Counted from the first letter of the stretch, positions 43,270 to 55,900 are shown. The stretch is 64,000 nt of DNA from Cranoglanis bouderius (GCA_023630585.1 CM042566.1:14982754-15046753); one strand, 5' to 3'. Notes: generated by a model not told the origin, from the sequence alone. Program-made: numbers and translations.

Positions 43270-43870
43270 TAATGAAATAACAGGTAGGGGAGGGTCAGCA
43301 GTATGCTTTGTTAGTTGGAACATCAGAGGTTTAAATGGACCAGTGAAGAAAACTCGCATATTTACCCATTTAAAAAGATTAAAGACAGAAATAGCCTTTT
43401 TACAAGAAATACACTTACACACAGACAATCATAACCATCTTAGAAAATCTTGGGTGGGGCAGGTCTACCATTCCAATTTTAACCACAGGGCTAGAGGTGC
43501 AGCTATAATAATCCATTAAAAAAAATACTTTTTACGACATCTGGAACGATTTCAGAGCCCCAAGGATGGTATGTTATTGTATCAGGTCAACTTTTCAATA
43601 CTCCAGTAGTATTAGTCAGTGTGTATGCTCCCAATCGGGATGATGTTTACTTTGTTAAAAAGATATTCTCCTTGCTACCAGACTTAAACACATCACCTTA
43701 TATTTGGTGGAGATCTGAACTGTGTGCTAGATACAACCATGGATCGTTCAAACCCCAAAACTGTCCTCCTCTTGAAAATGTCTCAAACTCTTGCAGGCTG
43801 TATGACTCAGATTGGCTGTGTGGATCTGTGGAGATTTTTATTTCTCGATTTAAAAAAAAAGATTCTGTTG
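43270..43870 (+). mobile_element. L1-like LINE endonuclease fragment
   Basis: Frames near 43308-43460 read SWNIRGLNGPVKKTRI and EIAFLQEIHLHTDNHNHLR, the endonuclease start. Near 43700 comes GGDLNCVLDTTMDRSNPK. These are L1/Tx1 endonuclease hallmarks, with stops and shifts. Truncated on both sides. Confidence 0.75.
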
Positions 43871-43969
43871 TTTTTTACATGTTCACCAGACTTATTCAAG
43901 GATAGTTACAGTATATCAAAAATTTTAAAGGGTTCACAAACTTTCAAGCGCCACTGTAATACATACAGA

Positions 43970-44000
43970 CAATTATAATAGTGATGCTTGCATTGCAAAA
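43970..44000. repeat. Left half of a short direct repeat interrupted by Tc1 H
   Basis: AATTATAATAGTGATGCTTG recurs just beyond the Tc1 at 44815 and 44867. Confidence 0.7.
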
Positions 44001-44812
44001 CACACCTGGATGATCCTCAAACCTTTTGGGAGAATGTTCTGTGGACTGATGAGTTGAAAGTGGAACTGTTTGGAAGACACGGGTCCCGTTACATCTGGCA
44101 TAAACCAAACACCGAATTCCACAAAAAGAACATCATACCCAAGCATGGTGATGGCAGTGTGATGGTGTGGTGATGATTTGCTGCATCAGGGCCTGGGCAA
44201 CTTGCAATAATTGAGGGAAACATGAATTCTGTCGTCTACCAGAAAATCCTAAAGGAGAATGTCCAGTCTTCAGTCTGTAAGTTGAAACTCAAGCGCAATC
44301 GGATTATGCAATAAGACTATGATCCAAAGCATAGGAGTAAGTCCACCTCTGAATGGCTCAAAAAAGGCCAAATTAAAGTTTTGGAGTGGCTTAGTCAAAG
44401 TCCTGACTTGAACCCAATTGAGATGCTGTGGCAGGACCTTAAACAGGCAGTTCATGCTCGAAAACCCTCCAATGTGGCTGAACTAAAACAGTTCTGCAAA
44501 GAAGAGTGGGCCAAAATTCCACCACAGTGCTGTGAAAGACTGTTATCGAAAGCGTTTGTTGCAGTTATTCCTCCTAAATGTGGCATAACCAGATTTTAAG
44601 TTTAAGGGGGCAATTAGTTTTTCACATGGGTTATAGGTGTTGGATAACTTTTTTTTGCTTCAATAAAATAAATTAAAAAAAATAAAAACTGTATTGTGTG
44701 TTTACACAGGTTTTATGTTGTATTTCGTTTGACTATCTAAAACTATTTAGTATGAAATATACCCAAAAACAGAAGAAATAAGGATGGGGGCAAATACTCA
44801 TTCACAGCAGTG
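43998..44812 (+). mobile_element. Tc1/mariner element H1, 5' truncated
   Basis: A transposase remnant at 43988-44599: LWTDELKVELFG (first Asp), DPKHRSKSTSEWLKKG (second Asp lost near a stop at 44312), QSPDLNPIEMLWQDLKQA (Glu), ending CGITRF. The right end CATTCACAGCAGTG is followed by TA at 44813-44814. The N-terminal domain and left end are missing. Confidence 0.85.
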
Positions 44813-44910
44813 TATAATAGTAATGCTTGCATTGTATGACAAGCACCACTAATAAGTATGCAATTATAATCATGATGCTTGCATTGTATAGCAAGCACCA
44901 CTCATAAAAA
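44813..44910. repeat. ~52-bp direct repeat with inner hairpin
   Basis: Two copies of TAATGCTTGCATTGTATGAC followed by AAGCACCACT; GCTTGC and GCAAGC can pair. Another partial copy (AGCAAGCACCACTAATAAT) is at about 48496. Confidence 0.75.
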
Positions 44911-44936
44911 CTTGAAAATGCTGTTTGGTTAAGTAT

Positions 44937-45533
44937 TCAACCCCTTCAGATTAATATTTGGTACAACATCTTTCAAGTTCAAGTACAAGTTCAAGTGGCT
45001 TTATTGTCATTTCAACCACATACAGCTGGTACAGTGCACAGTGAAACGAAACAGCATTCCTCCAGGACCATGGTGCTACATAAAAAAAACACACTAAACC
45101 ACATGAGATGACACAGAACTAAATAAGAGCTACACATTCTACATAAAGCGCACGTGCAAACAACACAAGACAGTACAGTAACCCCTAAAACAGGACAATG
45201 GGCACAGTAAGTAACAGTGTCGCGCCGACCAATACACAGTTCTAGTGTGAAAGTGTCAAATATAACAGGTAGTGCAAAAGAATAACAATATAATTTAAAA
45301 AGTGCTGTGAATCTAAACATAACATACCATGACATAGTATTCAGCAGATTAGCCTATACCATATATGGACGTAGCAGTTATTGTGGTAGCAACCAGGTAA
45401 AAAGTGTATGATAGTGACAAGAAATGAAACATAATATTTTTATAGTTCAGTAGCAACAAGAGTACAGGTAGTCGTTACGAAATGTGCAAAAGTTGCAAGG
45501 GGAGCGGGATGGTGTTCAATTCAGTATGTGTGT

Positions 45534-45565
<32 letters not shown>

Positions 45566-48320
45566 CAGTCCAGTCTCTGAGTATTGAGAAGTCTGATGGC
45601 TTGGGGGAAGAAGCTGTTACACAGTCTGGCTGTGAGGGCCTGAATGCTTCGGTACCTTTTTCCAGACGGCAGTAGGGTGAAGAGTTTGTGTGAGGGGTGT
45701 GTGTGGGATCATCCACAATGCTGGTGCCTTTGTGAATGCAATGTGGGGTGTAAATGTCTATGATGGTGGGAAGAGAGACCCCGATGATTTTCTCAGTTGT
45801 CCTCACTACCTGCTGCAAGGTCTTGCAATCTGATACGGTGCAATTACTGAACCAGGCAGTGATGCAGCTGCTCAGGAGGCTCTCACTAGTTCCTTTGTAG
45901 AATGTGGTGAGGATGGGGGGTGGGAGATGGGCTTTTTTCAGCCTTCTCAAGAAGTATAGATGCTGCTGGGCTTTCTTAGTGATGGAGCTGGTGTTGAGGG
46001 ACCAGGTGAGGTTCTTGGTCAGGTGAACACCAAGGAATTTGGTGCTCTTGATGATATCCACGGAGGAGCCGTCGATGTTCAGTGGAGAGTAGTGGCTCTG
46101 TGCTCTCCTGAAGTCAACAACCATCTCTTTTGTTTTGTCCACATTCAGAGACAGGTTGTTGGCTCTGCACCAGTCCGTTAGCTGCTGCACCTCCTCTCTG
46201 TACGCTGACTCATCATTTTTGCTGATGAGACCCACCACGGTCGTGTCATCGGGGGAACTTGAAGTGATTGGAGCTGTGCGTTGCTGCACAGTCGTGAGTC
46301 AGCAGAGTGAACAGCAGTGGACTGGGCACACAGGCCTGGGGAGCACCAGTGCTTAGTGTGGTGGTGCTGGAGATGCTGTTCCAGATCCAGACTGTCTGAG
46401 GTCTCCCAGTCAGGAAGTCCAGGATCCAGTTGCAGAGGGAGGTGTTCAAGCCCAGCAGGTTCAGCTTTCCAATCAGGTGCTGAGGAATGATTGTGTTGAA
46501 TGCTGAACTGAAGTCTATGAACAGCATTCAAACGTAGGTGTCCTTTTTGTCCAGTTGGGTGAGGGCCAGATGTAGGGTGGTGGAGATGGCATCGTCTGTT
46601 GAGCAGTTGGGATGATATGCGAATTGCAGGGGGTCCATGGGGGGGGGCAACAGGGTCTTGATGTGCCTCATGACGATCCTCTGGAAGCACTTCATGATGA
46701 TGGGTGTGAGTGCAACGGGACGGTAGTCGTTGAGGCAGGACACTGAAGACGTCTTCAGTGTCCTGCCTCTTCAGTTGAAATCTCCGGCAATGTCCATCGG
46801 GGTGTGTGTTTTGCAGTTGAGGCAGGACACTGAAGACTTCTTCAGCATGGGGACAATGGTAGTGGCCTTGAAGCACATTGGAATGACAGCACTGCTCAGG
46901 GAGATGTTGAAGATGTCAGTGAGACCATCCACCAGCTGGTCTGCACATCCTCTGAACACTCTTCAAGGAATGTTGTCTGGTCCAGCAGCTTTCCACGGGT
47001 TGACTCTGCATAGAGTTTTCCTCACATCAGCCGTGGTTAGACACAATGCCTGGTCATTAGGAGGAGGGGTGGTCTTCCTCACCGTCACATCATTCTGCAC
47101 CTCAAACCGAGCGTAGAAGTTGTTCAGCACATCTGGAAGTGAGGCATCACTGTCACAGGCAGGTGATGTTGTCCTGTAGTTGCTGATGGCCTTGAATGCC
47201 CTGCCACATGCGCCGCATGTCCCATTGAATTGATTGTGTATTTTCTGGGTGTGTGCACACTTTGCCTCTCTGATGGCCCGGGACAGTTTGGCTCTCGCTG
47301 TTCTTAGGGCCACCTTGTCACCTGCCCTGAAGGCGGAGTCTCGGGTCCTCAGCAGTGCACGAACCTCCGCAGTCATCCACGGCTTCTGGTTGGAGTGTGT
47401 AGTGATTGTCTTGGAGACAGTGACGTCATCAATGCTGATGTAGCTGGTCACTGCCGTGTATTCTGTGTAATGTGTGTATTCCTCCAAGTTGGTGGAGTTG
47501 CTGTCGGTTGCAGCCTCCCTGAACATGTGCCAGTCAGTGTGCTCAAAACAGTCCTGAAGAGCAGAGATGGCTCCTGCTGGCCAGGTTTTCACCTGCTTCA
47601 GAACTGGTTTGGAGCATCTGACGAGTGGTCTGTATGCTGGGATTAGCATAACAGAGATGTGATCTGAGTAGCCAAGGTGGGGGCGGGGCTCCGCCCAGTA
47701 CGCAGGATGTTTGTGTAAACAAGATCCAGTGCGTTCGCCCCTCTCCTTGCAAAGTTCACATGGTGGTGGAATTTAGGGAGCACTGATTTGAGATTTGCAT
47801 GATTGAAATCTCTGGCAATGATAAACAGTCCATCAGGGTGTGCGTTTTCCAGTTCTCTACTAGCCCCATACAGTTCACAGAGCGCCTCCTTAGCATTAGC
47901 GCTGGGGGCAATGTATACTCCGATTACAAGAACAGTGGTGAATTCCCATGGTAAATAAAATGGTCTGCATCTAACAGTCACAAACTTCACCAGCGATGAG
48001 CCGTAACTAGAAACTAGCACCGAGTTCTTGCACCATTCAGTGTTGATGCAAACACTTAAGCCACCACCGCGAGCCTTACCGCACAAGCTGCATTTCTGTC
48101 ACCACGAAACGAGGCAAGCCCATCTAGATGAATGGCGGTGTCTGGAACTCTGTCTCTGAGCCATGTCTCCATGAAAACAAAGATGCAGCAGTCTCTAAAC
48201 TTACGCCGCGTTGCCTGCTGGAGTCTGATGTAGTCCAATTTATTGTCCAGGGAGCAGACTTTGGAGAGCAGAATGGATGAGAGAGCCGGCTGGCTGGCTA
48301 GGGTTTGTAGGGTTTAGTCT
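44937..48320 (-). mobile_element. LINE family R1, longest copy
   Basis: Read on the minus strand: endonuclease 48238-47643 (ETWLRDRVPDTAIHLDG; FTTVLVIGVYIAPSANAKEA; the DFNHAN motif preceded by Arg instead of the usual Gly), linker 47649-46963 (NQKPWMTAEVRALLRTRDSA; CRVNPWKAAGPDNIP), RT 46743-46200 (NDYRPVALTPIIMKCFQRIV; LFIDFSSAFNTIIPQHLIGK; FLTGRPQTVW), then 46289-45516 with VDFRRAQSHYSPLNIDGSSV and LRRLKKAHLPPPILTTFYKG. The 3' UTR runs to 44980. CR1/L2/Rex-like by RT motifs. A rearranged block sits at 46732-46850. Frames are broken at several points. Confidence 0.85.
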
Positions 48321-48344
48321 AGCATGGACCCCTGCCCATCTTTC

Positions 48345-48619
48345 CTGCAATAACAGCTTTAAGTCATAAATTTATACAAGCTTTGCACACCGTTTGGGAG
48401 TGATTTTTACCCACTCTTCCTGCCAGATTTGCCAGGTTCATCAGGTTGGTGGGAGTACATTTTTCAAACAGTGTCACAGATTCTCAGTGGGATAGCAAGC
48501 ACCACTAATAATCTCTCTATATATCCCAACTCTTGACAGGTGCCACACTAATGAGATAATCAATGTTATTTACTTTACCTGTCAGTGGGTTTAATGTTAT
48601 GACTGATTGATTGGTGTAT
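48345..48619. mobile_element. Two Tc1 end fragments
   Basis: 48345-48490 resembles the inner part of a Tc1 C-terminal region on the minus strand (TTTTTACCCACTCTTCCTGC). 48525-48619 is a terminal repeat related to 55031-55130 in reverse (CTGTCAGTGGGTTTAATGTT). A 19-bp trace of the GCAAGCACCACT repeat lies between. Confidence 0.6.
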
Positions 48620-48620
48620 A

Positions 48621-49839
48621 CAGTGGGTATAGAAAAGAATCATCCCCCTTTAAAATAATCACATTTTGTTGCTTTTCAGCCTGAAATGAAGACAGACACA
48701 GTTTTTGTTTTATCCAGCTGTATTTACTCAGTGCAACTTATAACATCCAAGTGAAAGATATAACTCCAACATGTCAGAAAAAAAATTAAATTAAAAAACA
48801 GAATCACTGAGTTGGAAAAAGGATAACCCCCTTACAGCCTTTAGTCTGTTGGGATATGTCTCTACTAACTTTGCACATCTAGACTTTGCAAAATTTGCCC
48901 ACTCTTCTTTGCAGAACTGCTCAAGTTCAGTTAAATTTGATGGTGACTGTTTGTGGACTACAGTCTTCAAGTCATTCCACAGATTTTCAGTGGGGTTTAA
49001 GTCTGGGCTCTGACTAGGCCATGCAAGGACATTCACCTTTTTCTCCTTCAACCACTGTGTGGTCAGTTTTGCTGTGTTCTTTGGGTCATTGTCGTGTCGG
49101 AAGGTAAATCTTCATCCCATTGACAACTTTCTGGCAGAGGGCAGCAGATTTTCCTCAAGAATATGACGGTATTTTGCCCCATCCATTTTCCTTCTATCCT
49201 GACAAGTGCTCCAGTCCCTGCTGCAGAGAAACACCCCCACAACAGGATCTTACCACCCATACTTTACTGTAGGCATGGTGTTATTTGGATGGTGAGCTGT
49301 ATTGGATTTCTGCCAGACATATCGTTTGGTGTTGAGGCCAAATAATTCATCTGACCATAACACCTTTTTCCATGTGGCCTCAGAATCTTCAAGGTGTGTT
49401 TTGGCAAAGCTTAGTCGTGGGTGGCTTTTTTCTTGAAGCCCTCCCATACAAGCCACATTTGTGTAGAATTTGTGATATTGTTGTCACATGCACACAATGA
49501 CCACTCTTTGTCATAAATTCCTGGAACTGCTTCAGAGTTGCTGTAGGCCTCTTGGTAGCCTCTCAGTTTCCTCCTGGCTCTTTCATCCAGTTTGGAGCGA
49601 TGTCCTGATCCAGGGATGGTCTGTGTTGTACCAAATACCTTCCACTTTTTAATAATAGATTTCACTGTGCTTCTAGGCATTGATAAAGCCTTTGAAATTT
49701 TTTTGTATCCATCTCCTGACTTGTGCCTGTCCACAACTTTAGCCTGGAGACCGTTTGATAGTGCCTTGCCACCCATAGTTGATTGTTTGCTTCAGTCGCA
49801 CTACAAAATGCTCCAGGAGATTCTTTTCTATACCCACTG
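48621..49839 (-). mobile_element. Tc1/mariner element G2
   Basis: Ends CAGTGGGTATAGAAAAGAAT and complement CTATACCCACTG, flanked by TA at 48619-48620 and 49840-49841. Related to G1. From 49840 to 50099 I see only a short (TAGA)n. Confidence 0.92.
48791..49776 (-). pseudogene. Tc1 transposase (element G2), frameshifted
   Basis: The pieces are: 49776-49411 (MGGKALSNGLQAKVVDRHKS; helix-turn-helix KKISKALSMPRSTVKSIIKK), 49456-49250 (VLWSDELFGLNTKRYVWQ, first Asp), 49260-49063 (LLWGCFSAAGTGALVRIEGK) and 49051-48791 (WPSQSPDLNPTENLWNDLK with the Glu). At least three frameshifts. Confidence 0.85.
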
Positions 49840-50099
49840 TATATAGTATACACCTATCAATAGATAGATAGATACCCTGAGAACTTCAGGGAGCTCAAGA
49901 CTTGGCTAGAGAATATTACCAGAGTTACCTGCTGAGAATTGGGACACCTGCACTGTAACAAGTATAACTCCAGACGTAGCTCTGGGTGAGTGGAGAGACC
50001 ATATATAGGTGGAGCCAATCACCACTGACTATAATTGAGAAGGTGCTCTCTGCCTCCGTCTAGTGGTGGCACAAGGCCAAGCTGGCTGTACCCTACATA

Positions 50100-51601
50100 C
50101 AGGTGCATCTCAATAAATTAGAATGTCATGAAAAAGTTCATTTATTTCAGTAATTCAACTCAAATTGTGAAACTCGTGTATTAAATAAATTCAATGCACA
50201 CAGACTGAAGTAGTTTAAGTCTTTGGTTATTTTAATTGTGATGATTTTGGTTTACATTTAACAAAAACCCACCAATTCACTATCTCAACAAATTAGAATA
50301 TGGTGACATGCCAATCAGCTAATCAACTCAAAACACCTGCAAAGGTTTCCTGAGCCTTCAAAATGGTCTCTCAGTTTGGTTCACTAGGTAAGCCACAAAC
50401 ATTCATTGCCAAAGAAGCTGGCTGTTCACAGAGTGCTGTATCCAAGCATGTTAACAGAAAGTTGAGTGGAAGGAAAAAGTGTGGAAGAAAAAGATGCACA
50501 ACCAACCGAGAGAACCGCAGCCTTATGAGGATTGTCAAGCAAAATCGATTCAAGAATTTGAGTGAACTTCACAAGGAATGGACTGAGGCTGGGGTCAAGG
50601 CATCAAGAGCCACCACACACAGACGTGTCAAGGAATTTGGCTACAGCTGTCGTATTCCTCTTGTTAAGCCACTCCTGAACCACAGACAACATCAGAGGTG
50701 TCTTACCTGGGCTAAGGAGAAGAAGAACTGGACTGTTGCCCAGTGGTCCAAAGTCCTCTTTTCAGATGAGAGCAAGTTTTGTATTTCATTTGGAAACCAA
50801 GGTCCTAGAGTCTGGAGGAAGGGTGGAGAAGCTCATAGCCCAAGTTGCTTGAAGTCCAGTGTTAAGTTTCCATAGTCTGTGATGATTTGGGGTGCAATGT
50901 CATCTGCTGGTGTTGGTCCATTGTGTTTTTTGAAAACCAAAGTCACTGCATCCATTTACCAAGAAATTTTGGAGCACTTCATGCTTCCTTCTGCTGACCA
51001 GCTTTTTGAAGATGCTGATTTCATTTTCCAGCAGGATTGGCACCTGCCCACACTGCCAAAAGCACCAAAAGTTGGTTAAATGACCATGGTGTTGGTGTGC
51101 TTGACTGGCCAGCAAACTCACCAGACCTGAACCCCATAGAGAATCTGTGGGGTATTGTCAAGAGGAAAATGAGAAACAGGAGACCAAAAAATGCAGATGA
51201 GCTGAAGGCCACTGTCAAAGAAATCTGGGCTTCCATACCACCATGCCACAAACTGATCACCTCCATGCCACGCCGAATTGAGGCAGTAATTAAAGCAAAA
51301 GGAGCCCCTACCAAGTATTGAGTACATGTACAGTAAATGAACATACTTTCCAGAAGGCCAACAACTCACTAAAAATGTTTTTTTTATTGGTCTTATGAAA
51401 TATTCTAATTTGTTGAGATAGTGAACTGGTGGGTTTTTGTTAAATGTGAGCCAAAATCATCACAATTAAAAGAACAAAAGACTTAAACTACTTCAGTCTG
51501 TGTGCATTGAATTTATTTAATACACGAGTTTCACAATTTGAGTTGAATTACTGAAATAAATGAACTTTTTCACGACATTCTAATTTATTGAGATGCACCT
51601 G
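50100..51601 (+). mobile_element. Tc1/mariner element C3
   Basis: Ends CAGGTGCATCTCAATAAATT and complement, with TA at 50098-50099 and 51602-51603. Confidence 0.95.
50363..51321 (+). pseudogene. Tc1 transposase (element C3), stop plus frameshift
   Basis: Compared with C1 and C2: TAG at 50873-50875 replaces a Gln codon after VKFP; one base is lost near 51036 (QQD then frame change, so the second Asp is followed by wrong residues); six bases are missing near 51242 (two Gln codons). The rest is nearly identical to its sister copies. Confidence 0.93.
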
Positions 51602-51779
51602 TATATATAGATGAAACGGGTAGGCCAACGAGCTTGGTGCAAGTAATCCCACAGTACTAATAGACCATTGCTTCATATTGATACAGACATTTGGCTCACA
51701 CGTTGGTCTGCTGTAGTAAACTGTGACTTAGTAAACTGTGAAAATGCTTCTGTTTGGCATTCTTTTTCAATTTAACACA

Positions 51780-52111
51780 AAGGTTTTCATTACAAATGAT
51801 ATGATCAGCAACAACTTGTGAAAAGTAGAATATCAGAATTATTTACATGAATTTCAGAATTTCTAAGTATTTGCTATGTCTCAATTTTGCTTTAATGACA
51901 GTGTGCATGCAATCTGACACAGACTCCACAAGTTTGTGTAAAACCTGATAATCCATGTTGGATCAAATCCGTGTTGTCATCTCAACACATGCGTCAATGG
52001 AAGGGATAAGACTCAGAAAATCTTAACTTTTGTACAAAGAAGGTAACATGGTCAATATCACAAATTTGCTCCCAGATTTTAAATGTGGTCTCAGACTTTT
52101 GGACCCCACTG
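51780..52111. mobile_element. Tc1-type end or MITE fragment
   Basis: It ends GGTCTCAGACTTTTGGACCC then CACTGTA, a known style of fish Tc1 terminal repeat. No transposase. Confidence 0.5.
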
Positions 52112-53395
52112 TAAGTAATTAGGAAATGTTGTGTTCAATAAAATAGGAAAATTGAGCAGTTGGAAATAAAGAACGTGGAAAAAAGAGAAGGTGGAAAAAA
52201 AAAGGAGAGCGTAAAATAAACAAACAACAAAAACAGACAAAGAAATGGCATCACCCATTCTCTGAAATGAGACCAAATATGCCTTTCACTGAAAATTAGT
52301 TGTTTACAGTAAATTCAAACAGCATGTGATGAAAGATAAACACAAACATTATAACAGCATTTGCCCATGAACAAATGGAACAAAAATGACAACAGAAATG
52401 ATTGAAACATTATGATATTTGTTATGGTTATGTACTAGTACATTTTTAAAGTGTTTTTAAGTATAAAAGCTTTTCTTCAAAATTTGTTTGCATAAAAACA
52501 GTATGTACTTGAAACTAATGAGTTCTGTGCACCAAATTTATTATATTCACAAGGGGTGTAACAATCACACAATTAGATGTGACAGGATAGATATGTCAAT
52601 TGAAATGAATTGAGGCAACACTCATAAATCAATAATCCATTACAATTCATTAAAAATTGATTATTATAAAAAAAAAAAGACAGACAACCATGTAAAAAAA
52701 AAAAAAATCAAATCTTTAAACTGATGTGTCAATAATAGGCTAGCAAGCTGATTCAATAATAGGCTAGCAAGGTGACCATAACTTTTATATATATATATAA
52801 TTATACTTTATATATATATATATATATATAAAGTATAATTATATTTGCTTAATATGCCTATTAATTGGAACAGTGTGTTGAAGGTGAGATTTTGTACGCA
52901 GACTGCAAAAGAGTTTAGGAATTAAAGCAATCAGTGCCTTTTCTATAGAACAGGGTTTTTTTGTTCCAGCAGCATTGAGGAATGCTTTTCTTATTCAAAG
53001 TAGTAAGAAAATCCCTCTATAATTTTGACTACATTTTAGTCCACAGTCCTTTAGTATTTTATTTTTAGGAAGATATGATTCCTGAAATAGCTGTGGAAAA
53101 ATTAACTGTGGTACTGTGGTCAAAAGTTTCCACAGTGTTTTAATAAACATTTTGGAACAACATAGAAGTATTGGTGACGTAATCTGCTGTGTGCAGCCAA
53201 AACATGCACCCATGTTTGTGTAGTTTATGTTTGTGTATTACAGAGGTAGAAAGGCCAAACCTGGAGAGGTAAAGCAAGTTTCCTAGATACAAATTAAGAG
53301 TGCTTTGCTGTGGTACCCTTCAAGTTTCTGAGATAGAAAAAAAAAGGAAAAAAATTTTGTTGATGTTCCTAATTTAGAGGATGGTTGTATATTTT
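52112..53395. other. AT-rich unique DNA with a TA palindrome
   Basis: No gene recognised. A near-perfect inverted repeat AATTATACTTTATATATA with its complement lies at about 52799-52848. AATAATAGGCTAGCAAG is directly duplicated at about 52726 and 52754. Confidence 0.5.
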
Positions 53396-53399
53396 ACTA

Positions 53400-53645
53400 C
53401 AAAAGTTCACACACTATCATATTCTCTCAAACATACTATCAAACCTCTTTCACACACAGTCATACTCTCACACACCATCAAACTACTAACCTTTCATAGT
53501 GTGTGAGAGAGACTTTGACTGTATGTGTGAGCGACTTTATGTGCATATGAGAGAGTTTGAGTATGAGAGAGATTTTGCATGTGCATGAGACAGATTTTGA
53601 GTGTATGTGAGAGAGAGACTTTGAGTGTGTGTTGAGAGAGTTTGA
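53400..53645. repeat. Degenerate TCACACAC/GTGTGAGAGA inverted tract
   Basis: The left half is CA/CT rich (CACACACTATCATATTCTCT) and the right half is its GT/GA rich counterpart (AGTGTGTGAGAGAGACTTTG, several copies). The two can pair imperfectly. Confidence 0.7.
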
Positions 53646-53789
53646 TGTTCACAGTTTCCGATTGGCTTTTACAACTCCAAAGTGCTTTTGGTCTTATTAT
53701 TCTGCATTGTAACTGTTTGCAAAATATATTGTTTGTACCTCAAAAATTTGATGCATTATGTCAAGTGATAAAAAGAGGAAATCTACTGC

Positions 53790-53985
53790 AAGAACAATGG
53801 GATGAAACTGCACCTGAAAAATCTGCAGGAATTGCGTGATGCGATCATGTCAACATGGACCATAATCTCAAAGGAATGTTTGCTACATCTTGTGGAATCC
53901 ATGCCACGTAGAATTGAGGCTGTTTTGAGAGGCCCTACCCAGTATTAGTATAGTGTTCCTAATAAAGTGCCCAGTGGGTATAATA
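53790..53985 (+). mobile_element. Tc1 3'-end fragment
   Basis: It encodes the transposase C-terminus LVESMPRRIEAVLRGPTQY, then TAGTGTTCCTAATAAAGTGC, a terminal repeat. Confidence 0.75.
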
Positions 53986-54039
53986 TGTGGAAAATGGTAA
54001 CTTGCTCTACATTACAGAGAGAAGAATCCTTTATTGGTT

Positions 54040-55025
54040 GACCAAATTTCCTAAAGCTTATTTGCTAATAGGGGGTGATTTTAATATTACATATTATTAT
54101 CACATAATATCACATAATTTATAGGTTGCCACCATGCACCCAGACTAATGTCAATGAGAAATTAAAGTTATTGATGCAAAAACTCAATCTAGTTGATGCA
54201 TGGAGAGTTAGGAACCCACAGGGCTTTCACATGGAGTAATGGATTTAAGTCAGGATCTAAACAGATCTATGGCTGGTTTCAGTTAAATGACAATATTTTA
54301 ACAACTCCTCTAACTGACCACAAGGCAATAAAAATTAATATAATATTATTTCCCTCTCTACATCTGTTCGGAATAGTTATTATCGGAAGCTTAACAGATC
54401 CTATTTGATTGAGGCAAAAATGGGGGAAAGTACTGTATTAATTGGGAACTATTTAAATTTGAACCTGGTTATTTATTTTTAGAAAATATTGTAGTAATCT
54501 AGCTAAAATTAAGACACCCGAGGAGAACTGATATTTTTTCACAGTAGAGAAATCCCAGACTGAAAAACATAATTCAACAGCTGAGAGTAGATGGTAATAT
54601 TAGTGAAGATCCCATAATAATAGCAACATCTCCCTTCAGGAAGTCTTAGATGCCAATAACAATTTGAAAATTAAAAAGTTTCCTGGGGTTGATGAGTTGA
54701 CATAGAATTTTATCAGACTGTAGCAGAAAAGTTGGCACCTTGTATTCTGGAAGTATTTACAGTAATGAAAGCATTCATAGAGGCCCACTTTAATAACCCT
54801 TATACCCAAACCTAAAAAGACTTGCTGCTTATTGATAACTGTTGCCCAATTAGTCTTTTAAATAATGATGAGAAAATCCTGGCATTATACTTGCTAAGCA
54901 ATTAAAAACAGTTCTAGATGGAATCACAGATGAAATACAGTCTGGTTTCATGCGGAGTAGACACATTTCAAATAACATAACTTGTACTTGATTTACTGGA
55001 TTATTCAGATTTGGTACATGATGCT
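54040..55025 (+). mobile_element. L1-like LINE fragment (endonuclease end to RT start)
   Basis: The frames read NEKLKLLMQKLNLVDAWR and TPLTDHKAIKINI (end of endonuclease), then a linker, then EIQSGFMRSRHISNNI (RT). Stops and frameshifts throughout. Confidence 0.7.
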
Positions 55026-55030
55026 AGTTA

Positions 55031-55900
55031 TACAATGATCAGCCATAACACTAAAACCACTGACAGGTGAAGTGAATAACATTAATTATCTCGTTACAGT
55101 GGCACCTGTCAAGGGGTGGGATATATTATGCAGAAAGTGAAGTCAGCTCTTGAAATTGATGTGTTGGAAGCAGAAAAAAAGTGCAAGTGTAAGGAATTGA
55201 GAGACTTTGACAAGGGCCAAATTGTGATGGCTAGGTGACTGGGTCAGAGCATCTCCATAAAGGCAGGACTTGTGGGGTTTTCCCGGTATGCAGTGGTTAG
55301 TACCTACTAAAAGTTGTCCAAGGAAAGACAACTGGTGAACCAGCAACAGGGTCATGGGCACCCAAGGCTCACTGATGCATGTGGGGAGCGAAGAATAGCC
55401 CGTCTGTTCCGATGCCACATAAGAGCTACTGAGGCACAAATTGCTGAAAAAGTTAATACTGGCTATGATAGAATGGTGTCAGAACACACAGTGCATCACA
55501 GCTTGCTGTGTATGGGGCTGCATAGCCACAGACCAATCAGAGTTTCCATGCTGACGCCTGTGAACCACCGAGTATCAGAACTGGACCATGGAGCAATGGA
55601 AGAAAGTGGCTTGGTCTGATGAATCACATTTTCTTTTATATCATGTGGACGGCTGATTGTGTGTGCGTCACTTACCTGGGGAAGAGATGGCACCATGACG
55701 CACTATGGGAAAAAGGCAAGCCGGCAGAGGCAGTGTGATTATATGGGCTATGTTCTGCTGGGAAATCCTGGCATTCATGTGGATGTTAATTTACACATAC
55801 CACCCACCTAAACAACATTGCAGGCCAAGTACAACCCTTCATGGCAACGGTATTTCCTAATGGCAGTGGGCTCTTCAACAAGATAATAAAGAGAGAAAAG
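55031..55900 (+). mobile_element. Tc1/mariner-type element I with decayed transposase
   Basis: The left end ACAATGATCAGCCATAACAC and ACCACTGACAGGTGAAGTGA are typical. Transposase pieces: ELRDFDKGQIVMAR near 55194; 55314-55619 with HGHPRLTDACGERRIARLFR and EHTVHHSLLCMGLHSHRP. The catalytic core is missing. From 55900 to 56160 nothing recognised. Confidence 0.75.

Noticed and set aside
53400..53645. CRISPR-like array
   Set aside because: Units vary in length and sequence, have no regular spacers, and the context is vertebrate.
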